The position numbers were made by a program, and so were the translations under genes. From Virgisporangium ochraceum (GTDB lineage Bacteria; Actinomycetota; Actinomycetes; Mycobacteriales; Micromonosporaceae), in assembly GCF_016863655.1 (NCBI RefSeq), contig NZ_BOPH01000072.1:1-64000 (forward strand): a stretch of DNA of 64,000 nt, read 5' to 3'. This document shows, piece by piece, positions 33,023-40,072 of this stretch (its first letter is position 1; each line of letters opens with the position of its first letter). A model generated the notes under the pieces. It searched no databases. It saw only the letters and a program-made list of their open reading frames with translations, and was not told where the DNA came from.

Positions 33023-33928
33023 TCACGGCACCATCGATGCTCCCGGTCCGTTTCCAGGCGACAGGAACTCGGTGACCGGGAGGCGGCCGTCCGGTTGGCG
33101 GGGGCCCACCGCCGTCGTGGGGTCGGTGGAACGGAACGTCGACGGCGCCACGCCAGGGGCCGCCGTCAGCGAGCTGTCTTCCGCGGAGGCGTTCGCCTCC
33201 AGGAGGGCCGGGCCCGCCGGAACAGCGAAGCCCGTGCCGCCGTTGCGGAACGACGTGTTGTTGCGGAGCACCAGCGCTCCGCGGTTCGTGCCGTCGGCGG
33301 AGCCGTCGAACGCGTCGAAGCCGTTGCCGGCGTTGTCCCACGCGGCGTTGTTCCGCAGGACGTGCGCGGCCGCCGGAGCCGGATCGCCGCCGCCCAGGAG
33401 GAAGCCGTCGGCGTTGGGGCGCCATTCCCTCGCGTTCCAGCGGTTGGCGCCGTTGCCGTAGGACCAGTTGTGTTCGAGGGTGACCGCGTCGGCGAAGTGG
33501 CCCACATCGAAGCCTGAGTCGGCGTTGTGGAACGCGCGACAGCCTCGGATCACGTTTCCCGTGCCGTCTCCGAACTTGATACCCAGGCCTATGCCGGCCG
33601 TTCCCGGCTCGTCGGGGTCGTAGTTGTCGTAGAAGTCGGAGTCGAGGACCTGGTTGTCGGTCGTGCCGGGGTCGCGCAAAGTCAGGCCGGAGCGGTCGTT
33701 GCCGTGCATGGACAGGCGTTGGAACACGTTGCCGCGGCAGGATATGCACACGTAGGCGTGGCTCTTCGAGTTCATCACCTCCAGGCCCCGCACGGTCCAG
33801 TAGCTGCCCCGATGGGTCACCGCCCACTTGTCGGCCGGGATGCCGGCCGCGTCGATGACCGGGCGTTCGTCGCGGTAATTGGTGAGCGTGATGCGGCTTC
33901 CGGGTTCGCCGCTGACGGTGATGACCAC
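33023..33928 (-). CDS. PL9-like beta-helix domain, in-frame continuation of the sigma-factor gene
   Basis: About 300 residues of right-handed beta-helix that continue the sigma-factor frame after one TGA (33953-33955). Read through, the junction is IAMR-stop-GVYRPTRAVVIT, aligning with IALRGGTYPFTTNVRI of the pectate lyase at 36605, so TGA replaces a conserved Gly codon. The domain parallels that lyase through GLGIKFGDGTGNVIRG, NADSGFD and NADGFLLGGGDPAP. Where the enzyme has NSDDGFD and FKMGGGDP, this copy has DSGFD and FLLGGG, so the catalytic Lys and one acidic Ca ligand are lost. GTG 33928 could start it alone, but it would have no signal peptide. Confidence 0.75.
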   Translation of the reverse strand: MVITVSGEPGSRITLTNYRDERPVIDAAGIPADKWAVTHRGSYWTVRGLEVMNSKSHAYVCISCRGNVFQRLSMHGNDRSGLTLRDPGTTDNQVLDSDFYDNYDPDEPGTAGIGLGIKFGDGTGNVIRGCRAFHNADSGFDVGHFADAVTLEHNWSYGNGANRWNAREWRPNADGFLLGGGDPAPAAAHVLRNNAAWDNAGNGFDAFDGSADGTNRGALVLRNNTSFRNGGTGFAVPAGPALLEANASAEDSSLTAAPGVAPSTFRSTDPTTAVGPRQPDGRLPVTEFLSPGNGPGASMVP

Positions 33929-33945
33929 CGCCCTCGTCGGGCGGT
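33927..33945 (-). other. Hairpin immediately after the in-frame TGA
   Basis: ACCGCCC and GGGCGGT pair as a perfect 7-bp stem with a 5-nt loop, beginning 7 nt after the TGA on the coding strand. The position would suit a readthrough- or pausing-promoting structure; chance in GC-rich DNA is possible. Confidence 0.4.
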
Positions 33946-33952
33946 AGACGCC

Positions 33953-35056
33953 TCAGCGCATCGCGATGGTCTGGCCCGCACGCACCACCGAAGCCGCCTT
34001 CCCCAGTGTCGCGAATGGACGGTCGAGGGTGCCTTCGTTGTCGTCGGAGCCGTCCGGGGCAACGTACAGGTCGGCGGCGGTCGCCCCGCCGGGCACGGGC
34101 GAACCCGGTAGGGGCAGCGCCGCCGAGGACGCCCATGCCCCCGCCGGTGGAGCCGCGTCGGCCGTCCACGGCGTGACGTGGACCGCGTACGTGAACCCGC
34201 CTCCGGCGGCGACGAGAACAGCCGTCGCCAGGACGGCCGCCTTGAAGTTCAGCGCAGAGACCGGCGTCGTGACGACGATGCCCGGGTCGAGGTTGGCCAG
34301 CGAGTCCGGCACCGGCATGGAACCCAGGCCCGGTAGCAGTTTCTCCGGCGACACGAGACCGCGGCCCAACCGCCCACAGTCCGGACAGCTACGCGTGTGG
34401 CGGATGAACCGCTTGCGCCACAACGGGTCCACCGTCCCGGTCCAACCGACGCTCAGCGCGTCACATCGCGGTTGCGCACGGAGCGCGCGCACGACGACGC
34501 GCGCCGCCTCCAGCCGCGTGCGCATCCGCTGGATGCGCACGGCGGCGTGCGGCGCGGTGAGACCGAGGGCGGCGGCGAGTTCGGACCGCGTGAGCTCGCC
34601 GGCCGCCTCCTGCCACCACAGGGCGAGCAGGTGGCGGTCGGCGTCGTCGAGCCAGCGCGCCGCTTCGGCCAGTTCGCGGCGCTGTCCGGTGAGGACGAGC
34701 TCGGTGACGGTGCGTTCGGAGAAGTCGGCGCCGGGGTCGGGGGGATCGACCGGCGTCTGTTGGACGCGCAGCCGCGTCGTCGTGCGATGCCGTGCGTAGC
34801 GCTGGATCTGGCGGTACGCGATCGCGACCGCCCACGAGCGGAACCGGGTCGGGTCGCGGAGGGCGGGCAGGCCGCGCACGATCCGGACCATCGTCTCCTG
34901 CACCAGGTCGTCGACGTCGGCGTGGCCGCCCAACGCGCGGCCGACGACGTCGTAGAGCAGGGGCAGATGGCCGCCGAGGAGATCGTCGAGCGCGCCCCGG
35001 TCGCCGGCCTGGGCGGCCCGCACGAGGGTGGCGGTGTCGGTCTGGCCGCGGGTCAC
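33953..35056 (-). CDS. ECF-like sigma factor with membrane helix and start of extracellular domain
   Basis: 367 aa to the TGA. Sigma-2 region at residues 8-90 (LLGGHLPLLYDVVGRALGGH, VDDLVQETMVRIVRGLPAL, RFRSWAVAIAYRQIQRYARH). Sigma-4 helix-turn-helix at about 130-190 (ELTRSELAAALGLTAPHAAV). Then a short Cys segment (HTRSCPDCGRLG), a single membrane helix (about 268-290, AAVLATAVLVAAGGGFTYAV), a Pro/Ala linker and the first part of a secreted-type lyase domain (DLYVAPDGSDDNEGTLDRPF). GTG 35056 has GGAAAG upstream and puts the sigma domain at the N-terminus; ATG 35176 is less likely. It is divergent from two pectate lyase genes, the likely targets. Confidence 0.82.
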   Translation of the reverse strand: MTRGQTDTATLVRAAQAGDRGALDDLLGGHLPLLYDVVGRALGGHADVDDLVQETMVRIVRGLPALRDPTRFRSWAVAIAYRQIQRYARHRTTTRLRVQQTPVDPPDPGADFSERTVTELVLTGQRRELAEAARWLDDADRHLLALWWQEAAGELTRSELAAALGLTAPHAAVRIQRMRTRLEAARVVVRALRAQPRCDALSVGWTGTVDPLWRKRFIRHTRSCPDCGRLGRGLVSPEKLLPGLGSMPVPDSLANLDPGIVVTTPVSALNFKAAVLATAVLVAAGGGFTYAVHVTPWTADAAPPAGAWASSAALPLPGSPVPGGATAADLYVAPDGSDDNEGTLDRPFATLGKAASVVRAGQTIAMR

Positions 35057-35208
35057 AAAAGATCTTTCCGGGTTTGTGTTATGCGGGGACGGGGTGCGGG
35101 GTCTACCGGGTGCGCGGCGTCGATTCGGGTGGAGCGGAGAATCGGCGGGTTCGTGCTGCTCAAAAGCGGTTTGCAATTCCTGTGAATCGTTTCATGGAAA
35201 CAAATCGA

Positions 35209-35216
35209 AGCGCTTG
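35209..35216. promoter_or_regulatory. AAGCGCTT palindrome overlapping the lyase promoter
   Basis: A perfect 8-bp palindrome resembling the centre of LacI-family operators, sharing bases with the TTGACA box that follows. Short and therefore uncertain. Confidence 0.3.
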
Positions 35217-35243
35217 ACATTCATTTATGGGCGTCACTACTTT
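35214..35243 (+). promoter_or_regulatory. Promoter of the RICIN-pectate lyase gene
   Basis: TTGACA (35214-35219), 18-nt spacer, TACTTT (35238-35243), 38 bp before the start codon. This is a near-consensus housekeeping promoter, in a locally AT-rich stretch. Control by the adjacent sigma factor would need a second promoter that I cannot define. Confidence 0.6.
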
Positions 35244-35281
35244 AGCCGCAATCACCGTCCTTCTTCCGAGAGGTACCCACC

Positions 35282-36541
35282 GTGACCGTCAGCACCATCC
35301 ACCCCGCCGGGCGGGGCGGCCGCCGCCGGAGGGTGACCGCGCTCGCGGGCGCGGCCCTCGTCGCGACGACCGCCCTGGCGGTGGCCGACGCACCCGCCGC
35401 GTCGGCCGCGACCCCCGACACCAACGCCACGTACGTGTTCGTCAACCGCCACAGCGGAAAGGCGATGGACCTGTGGGAGTGGTCGACCGCCGACAACGCA
35501 CCCGTGAACCAGTTCGCCCGTAACGACCTCGCCGTGCAGCAGTGGCGGTTCGTGTCGGTCGGCAGCGGCTACTACCAGGTCCGCTCCGTCCACAGTGGAA
35601 AGGTCCTTCAGGTTCCCGACGCCAACAACGGGAGCTTCCTGGTCCAGGCCACGTCGTCGAGCTCGAACACCCGCCAGCACTTCCGCCTCGCGGACTCCGA
35701 CAGCGGCTACGTCCGCTTCATCAACCGCCACTCCAACAAGGCACTGGACGTGTGGGAGTGGTCGACCGCCGACGGCGGCCGCATCGCCCAGTACGACGAC
35801 CTCGACGGCTGGAACCAGCAGTGGCAGCTCGCCACCGTCGGCGGCACCACGCCGCCGCCCACCGGCGCCTGGCCGACCCCGACCGGACAGACCGCGGTGA
35901 ACGGCACCGTCGCCGTCTCCGGCACCTACGACGGCGGCATGCGCCGCTTCTGCTGCATCGGCGACGGCGGCCAGGAGGAGGACCAGGACCCGATGTTCCG
36001 GCTCGTCAACGGCGCGACGCTGCAGAACGTCATCATCGGCGCCCCCGCCGGCGACGGCGTGCACTGCGAAGGCTCGTGCACGTTGCGGAACGTCTGGTGG
36101 GAGGACGTGGGCGAGGACGCCGCCACCTTCCGCGGCAGCGGCTCGCCGACCTTCCTGGTCGACGGCGGCGGGGCCCGCAGCGCCAGCGACAAGGTGTTCC
36201 AGCACAACGGCGCTGGGACGCTGACCATCCAGAACTTCCAGGCGAGCAACTTCGGCACCTTCTACCGCTCGTGCGGGAACTGCTCCACCCAGTACCGCCG
36301 CAACGTGGTGATCCGCAACGTGACGCTGACCCGACCGGGCAACACCGTCGCCGGCATCAACACCAACTACGGCGACACGGCCCGCTTCACCGGGGTCACG
36401 ATCGTCAACGACTCCAGCCGGGCGATGGTGATCTGCCGCAAGTACACCGGCAACAGCAGCGGCAACGAACCGACCCAGGTCGGCACCGGAGCCGACGGCA
36501 CCAACTGTTTCTACTCCGCGTCCGACCTGACCTACCGCTGA
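35282..36541 (+). CDS. Secreted pectate lyase (PL3) with RICIN lectin domain
   Basis: 419 aa. A long Arg-rich signal peptide with hydrophobic core (LAGAALVATTALAVADAPAA) ends near residue 42. Residues 48-195 are a ricin-type beta-trefoil with its QxW marks (VQQWRF, NQQWQL) and repeated SGKAMDLWEWSTAD / NKALDVWEWSTAD, expected to bind galactan or pectin. After a Pro-Thr linker, residues 200-419 are a PL3 beta-helix (CCIGDGGQEEDQDPMFRLVN, GDGVHCEGSCTLRNVWWEDV, GEDAATFRG). It should cleave polygalacturonate by beta-elimination with calcium. Divergent from the sigma factor; a strong terminator follows. Confidence 0.92.
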   Translation: MTVSTIHPAGRGGRRRRVTALAGAALVATTALAVADAPAASAATPDTNATYVFVNRHSGKAMDLWEWSTADNAPVNQFARNDLAVQQWRFVSVGSGYYQVRSVHSGKVLQVPDANNGSFLVQATSSSSNTRQHFRLADSDSGYVRFINRHSNKALDVWEWSTADGGRIAQYDDLDGWNQQWQLATVGGTTPPPTGAWPTPTGQTAVNGTVAVSGTYDGGMRRFCCIGDGGQEEDQDPMFRLVNGATLQNVIIGAPAGDGVHCEGSCTLRNVWWEDVGEDAATFRGSGSPTFLVDGGGARSASDKVFQHNGAGTLTIQNFQASNFGTFYRSCGNCSTQYRRNVVIRNVTLTRPGNTVAGINTNYGDTARFTGVTIVNDSSRAMVICRKYTGNSSGNEPTQVGTGADGTNCFYSASDLTYR

Positions 36542-36545
36542 GACG

Positions 36546-36582
36546 CCGGCGGCCGTCGTGGTGGGCACACGACGGCCGCCGG
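36546..36582 (+). terminator. Terminator between the two pectate lyase genes
   Basis: A perfect 15-bp stem: CCGGCGGCCGTCGTG (36546-36560) with CACGACGGCCGCCGG (36568-36582), loop of 7, starting 4 nt after the stop codon. Without a U-tract, as is common in actinomycetes. Confidence 0.85.
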
Positions 36583-36604
36583 TCCGCTATCGAGGAGCAC
36601 TGTC

Positions 36605-37783
36605 ATGTACCGAGTACTGCTGGTGGCCGCGCTGGTCGGCGGCTCGCTCGCCGTGGCGTCACCCGCCAGCGCCACGACGACGCTGGTCGTGGCGACCAAC
36701 GGCAACGACGCGAACGCAGGAACCGTCGCCTCGCCGCTGGCCAGCCTGGCCCGCGCCGTCGAGCTGGCCACCCCGGGCACCACGATCGCCCTGCGCGGCG
36801 GCACGTACCCCTTCACCACCAACGTGCGGATCATGAAGGACGGCACGTCGTCGTCGCCGTACACGATCACCAACTACAACGGCGAGAAGGTCGTGCTGGA
36901 CGGGGAGAACCTGCCGCACACCCCGGCCCCGGTCGGCGGCAGCATCCCCAACCTGGAGCGCGGCGTCCTGCACATCGAGGCCGACTACTGGCGGGTGCGC
37001 GACGTCGAGATCGCCAACGGTCCCTACGCGATCTTCTGCCGCGACTGCAACAACAACATCTTCGAACGGCTGATCACCCGCGACAACTACGAGTCCGGCC
37101 CGCAGATCCAGAGCGCCTCGTCGAACAACCAGGTGATCAACCTGGACAGCTACGGCAACCGCGACCCCCGCAAGAACGGCGAGAGCGCCGACGGCCTGGC
37201 CATCAAGGAGGGCTCGGGATCCGGGAACGTGGTACGCGGCGCCCGCCTGTGGAACAACTCCGACGACGGCTTCGACGCGTGGCTGTTCACGTCGCCGATC
37301 CTGATCGAGAACTCCGCGGCCTGGGGCAACGGGGTGAACCGGTGGAACCTGCCGTCCTATGTGGGCGACGGCAACGGGTTCAAGATGGGCGGAGGGGACC
37401 CGGACCCGCCGGCCAACCACACGATCCGGAACAGCTTCTCGTTCCAGAACGCGGTGGGCGGGATCATCGACAACGGCAACCCGGGGACGATCACGGTCGA
37501 CAGGTGCTCGGCCTGGCGCAACGGGGACAGCGGGTACAAGTTCGGGAGCTCGACGTCGCGGCTTACGGGGAACCTTGCCCTGACCAACGGCGCCGGGGTG
37601 TCCCTCGGTAGTGGGGTCTCCGCGAGTGGGAACTCGTGGAACATCAAGTCGTCGTGGACGGCTTCGGATGTGGCGAGTACGGATCCTTCGGCGTTGACGG
37701 GGGCCCGGAACCCGGACGGGAGTATCCGGTCGTCCAGCTTCCTGCGTCCCAACAGCTATCCGAACCTTGGCGCGCGAATCTGA
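36605..37783 (+). CDS. Secreted pectate lyase (PL9-type beta-helix)
   Basis: 392 aa. Signal peptide YRVLLVAALVGGSLAVASPA with cleavage after ASA. The rest is a ten-coil beta-helix beginning TLVVATNGNDANAGTVASPL. The calcium-site cluster is seen as NNSDDGFDAW (about residue 220), and the presumed catalytic Lys as GNGFKMGGGDPDPPANH (about 260), as in family 9 lyases. It should depolymerise pectate outside the cell, together with the PL3 enzyme upstream. The sigma factor at 33953 carries an inactive relative of this same domain. Confidence 0.9.
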   Translation: MYRVLLVAALVGGSLAVASPASATTTLVVATNGNDANAGTVASPLASLARAVELATPGTTIALRGGTYPFTTNVRIMKDGTSSSPYTITNYNGEKVVLDGENLPHTPAPVGGSIPNLERGVLHIEADYWRVRDVEIANGPYAIFCRDCNNNIFERLITRDNYESGPQIQSASSNNQVINLDSYGNRDPRKNGESADGLAIKEGSGSGNVVRGARLWNNSDDGFDAWLFTSPILIENSAAWGNGVNRWNLPSYVGDGNGFKMGGGDPDPPANHTIRNSFSFQNAVGGIIDNGNPGTITVDRCSAWRNGDSGYKFGSSTSRLTGNLALTNGAGVSLGSGVSASGNSWNIKSSWTASDVASTDPSALTGARNPDGSIRSSSFLRPNSYPNLGARI

Positions 37784-38027
37784 AGGCCGTACCGGGAGGC
37801 GCACCGGCGGGCTCTCGATCTCTAGCGGGTGAATCAACCGGCTTAGCGGAATCGTTATGTTCCGGCTCCGCGCCGCCAGCGGCCGAATCTTCGCAGCCTA
37901 CGGCGCTTCAAGATTCGCGAAACGGGGCGGGACACCTCACGCAGGAGGCAGGATGATGGAATATTGTGCCGCGTGCACGTGAATCCACACGCGGCGCATT
38001 CACGTGCAGAGGGAGCGTGAGCCACGC
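37784..38027. other. Intergenic region before the peptide gene
   Basis: 244 bp. It holds an 8-bp inverted repeat CGAATCTT (37884-37891) / AAGATTCG (37910-37917), a weak terminator for the lyase gene. The promoter of the peptide gene must be here, but no clear -35/-10 pair is visible. Confidence 0.4.
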
Positions 38028-38198
38028 ATGGACGGCCCCGAGGTCGAGACGACCCTGGTTGACCTGAGCAGCGCCTCCCTGGACGAGGTACACCGCGACT
38101 TCGCCTCTCTGCAGGGAGCGGTCGACCTGCTTCTCAGCCAGATCGAACGTCCGCGCTACAACATCGGAAACACCGGCCCTCCCGGCCGTGCCGACTGA
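38028..38198 (+). CDS. Candidate RiPP precursor peptide (FxSxx-like leader)
   Basis: 56 aa. MDGPEVETTLVDLSSASLDE opens a leader that resembles FxSxx-COOH precursors (an LVDLSxxSLxEV pattern and an amphipathic helix FASLQGAVDLLLSQIE). The C-terminus is RPRYNIGNTGPPGRAD instead of the usual Phe-x-Ser end, so the core would be different, rich in Asn, Gly and Pro with one Tyr. ATG 38028 is the only sensible start; an AGGGAG sits rather far upstream. The HExxH modification gene starts 71 bp downstream. No radical SAM maturase is present in the window. Confidence 0.6.
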   Translation: MDGPEVETTLVDLSSASLDEVHRDFASLQGAVDLLLSQIERPRYNIGNTGPPGRAD

Positions 38199-38269
38199 GC
38201 CCCCCGACCGGGTGAAACCAGCGGCGTGCCGCCGATCGTCATGCCCACGCAGGTCCGCTACCCTCAGGC

Positions 38270-40069
38270 GTGGATTCTGCCCGCCCAGGGGAACTCACCC
38301 ACCATCAGCTGCCTGTCGCGTTCCTGGAAACGCTCGCGTGCGGGTCGGGTTCGCCGGAGATCACCCGATTTCTCTTCTCTGAGACGGAACGCAGCCGCCG
38401 GCTGCTCCTGATCGTCACTCTGTTCAAACACTGTGAGGCGCCCGGCGCGCTCGGCCCCCTGCCTTCCGCCCGCACCGCCTGGTCGGTCTTCAGCCGAGCC
38501 AGGGAGACCGACCAAGCGGCGGTCGACGATCTCCTGATGCACCCACAGGTCGGCAACGCGGCTGCGTACGCCCTTCGCCGGCAACGCGGCGGCGTCGACA
38601 GTGACTTCCCGATCTGGACCGACCTCGGCCTGATCCATGTCCTCGCCCTGATCGCGGCGGCGCGGGTCGGGCTGAACTGGTCGACCAACCTGCCCACGCG
38701 CTACGGCACCGTCATGCTGCCGACGCTCGGGCTGGCCAAGTTCTCCCCCGCTGTCGCGGCATCCACCGTGAACGCCCGTACCGACGCCGGCTCCATCTAT
38801 TTGTCCGCCGACGACACGCAGGTGGTGGTTGGCCCCGATCCCGACGACGACACCGACCACTGGTGGCATCTGCGGCACATCGTCGCCGGTTCGAAGTTGC
38901 CGTTGACCGTCTGGCTCGACGACCTGGACCCGTTCCGCGACCTGGCCGACCCGGTGCCGCCGTCGCGGCTGGACGACCGCTCCGTCGAGCGTTGGCAGGA
39001 TCTGCTCGACGACGCCTGGACGCTGCTGTGTACGCATCACGCCGAGTCCGCCGCCGCTCTGGCCGAGGGTGTCATCTCTCTGGTGCCCCTGCCCGGCCGG
39101 CCCGGTCAAGAGACTCGTAGCGCGTCCAACGGAGAAGCGTTCGGCAGCGTGATGGTGTCGCAACCGCCGGATGCGGTCACGCTCGCGGTCGCGTTGGTAC
39201 ACGAGTTCCAGCACATCAAGCTGGGCGCGTTGATGCATCTGGTGCCACTGGCGGAGGACGACGGGTGCTACTACTACGCGCCGTGGCGCGACGACCCGCG
39301 TCCCCTGGGCGGTTTCCTCCAGGGCATCTACGCGTTCTTCGGAATCGCGGAGTTCTGGCGCCGGCACCGACTGGTCGTCCACGGCTCCGACGCCGTCCTG
39401 GCGAGCTACGAGTACCTGTACGCGCGAGGTCAGACGATCGAGGCGCTGCGGTCCGTCAGAGACGCACTGGCGCTCACCGACGAGGGCCGCGAGCTCGTGG
39501 TCCGGCTCGCCTCGGTCGTCGAGACTTGGCGGTCGGATCGGGTCGAACCGGAAGTCGAACGGCTGGCCCGGCTGACGGCCGGCTGTCACCGCACGGCCTG
39601 GCGGCTACGGCACCGGCAGGTGCCGGCCGTCGACGCCACCGCGTTGGCGGAGGCCTTTTCCGAACGTCGGTTGCCCGGGTTCCCGCCGCTACCGGCGGTC
39701 GGGCCCCACCCGACGCAGCGGTGGCCACAACGCATACCCGATCTGGCCCGCCGACGCATCCTCGGCGTCGGCACGCCCGCATCCCCGGAACCGCTCGCGA
39801 CCGCCGACCTCGCCCTCGTGCACGGCGATGTCGATACCGCGCTGAGCATCTACCTGAACCGGCTGGCCCGTTCGCAACACGGCTCGGACGAGGAGATCCA
39901 GGCCTGGGTGGGTCTCGCGCTCGCGCTGTCCGAGAGCGGCGGCGGCGAGGCGGCGAAGGCACTGACGTCCCGACCCGATCTCGTCCGCGCCGTCCATGCC
40001 GCGTCGGGGAAGTCGGCCGACCCCGTCGAGGTGGCTGCCTGGCTGGCGCAGGTCATCAAGGACGACTGA
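38270..40069 (+). CDS. HExxH-type peptide-modification protein
   Basis: 599 aa from GTG 38270 (a TACCCT box ends 5 nt upstream, so the message may be leaderless). The family, found beside FxSxx-COOH peptides, is annotated as alpha-ketoglutarate-type HExxH peptide beta-hydroxylases. Marks are the N-terminal GELTHHQLPVAFLETLACGS, central VALVHEFQHIKLGALMHLVP (HEFQH at about residue 310) and the following YYYAPWRDDPRPLGGFLQGI. A helical C-terminus with TPR-like end (GDVDTALSIYLNRLARSQHG) may bind the peptide or the TPR protein. Likely substrate is the 56-aa peptide upstream. The stop is 4 bp from the convergent TPR gene. Confidence 0.85.
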   Translation: MDSARPGELTHHQLPVAFLETLACGSGSPEITRFLFSETERSRRLLLIVTLFKHCEAPGALGPLPSARTAWSVFSRARETDQAAVDDLLMHPQVGNAAAYALRRQRGGVDSDFPIWTDLGLIHVLALIAAARVGLNWSTNLPTRYGTVMLPTLGLAKFSPAVAASTVNARTDAGSIYLSADDTQVVVGPDPDDDTDHWWHLRHIVAGSKLPLTVWLDDLDPFRDLADPVPPSRLDDRSVERWQDLLDDAWTLLCTHHAESAAALAEGVISLVPLPGRPGQETRSASNGEAFGSVMVSQPPDAVTLAVALVHEFQHIKLGALMHLVPLAEDDGCYYYAPWRDDPRPLGGFLQGIYAFFGIAEFWRRHRLVVHGSDAVLASYEYLYARGQTIEALRSVRDALALTDEGRELVVRLASVVETWRSDRVEPEVERLARLTAGCHRTAWRLRHRQVPAVDATALAEAFSERRLPGFPPLPAVGPHPTQRWPQRIPDLARRRILGVGTPASPEPLATADLALVHGDVDTALSIYLNRLARSQHGSDEEIQAWVGLALALSESGGGEAAKALTSRPDLVRAVHAASGKSADPVEVAAWLAQVIKDD

Positions 40070-40072
40070 CGG

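Noticed and set aside
33953-33955. Selenocysteine codon at the in-frame TGA
   Set aside because: The position is a structural glycine in the paralogue, no sel genes are visible, and the hairpin is not a convincing SECIS element.
38264-39589. 441-aa minus-strand ORF
   Set aside because: Antisense to the HExxH gene, which has clear family motifs; no plausible domain on the other strand.
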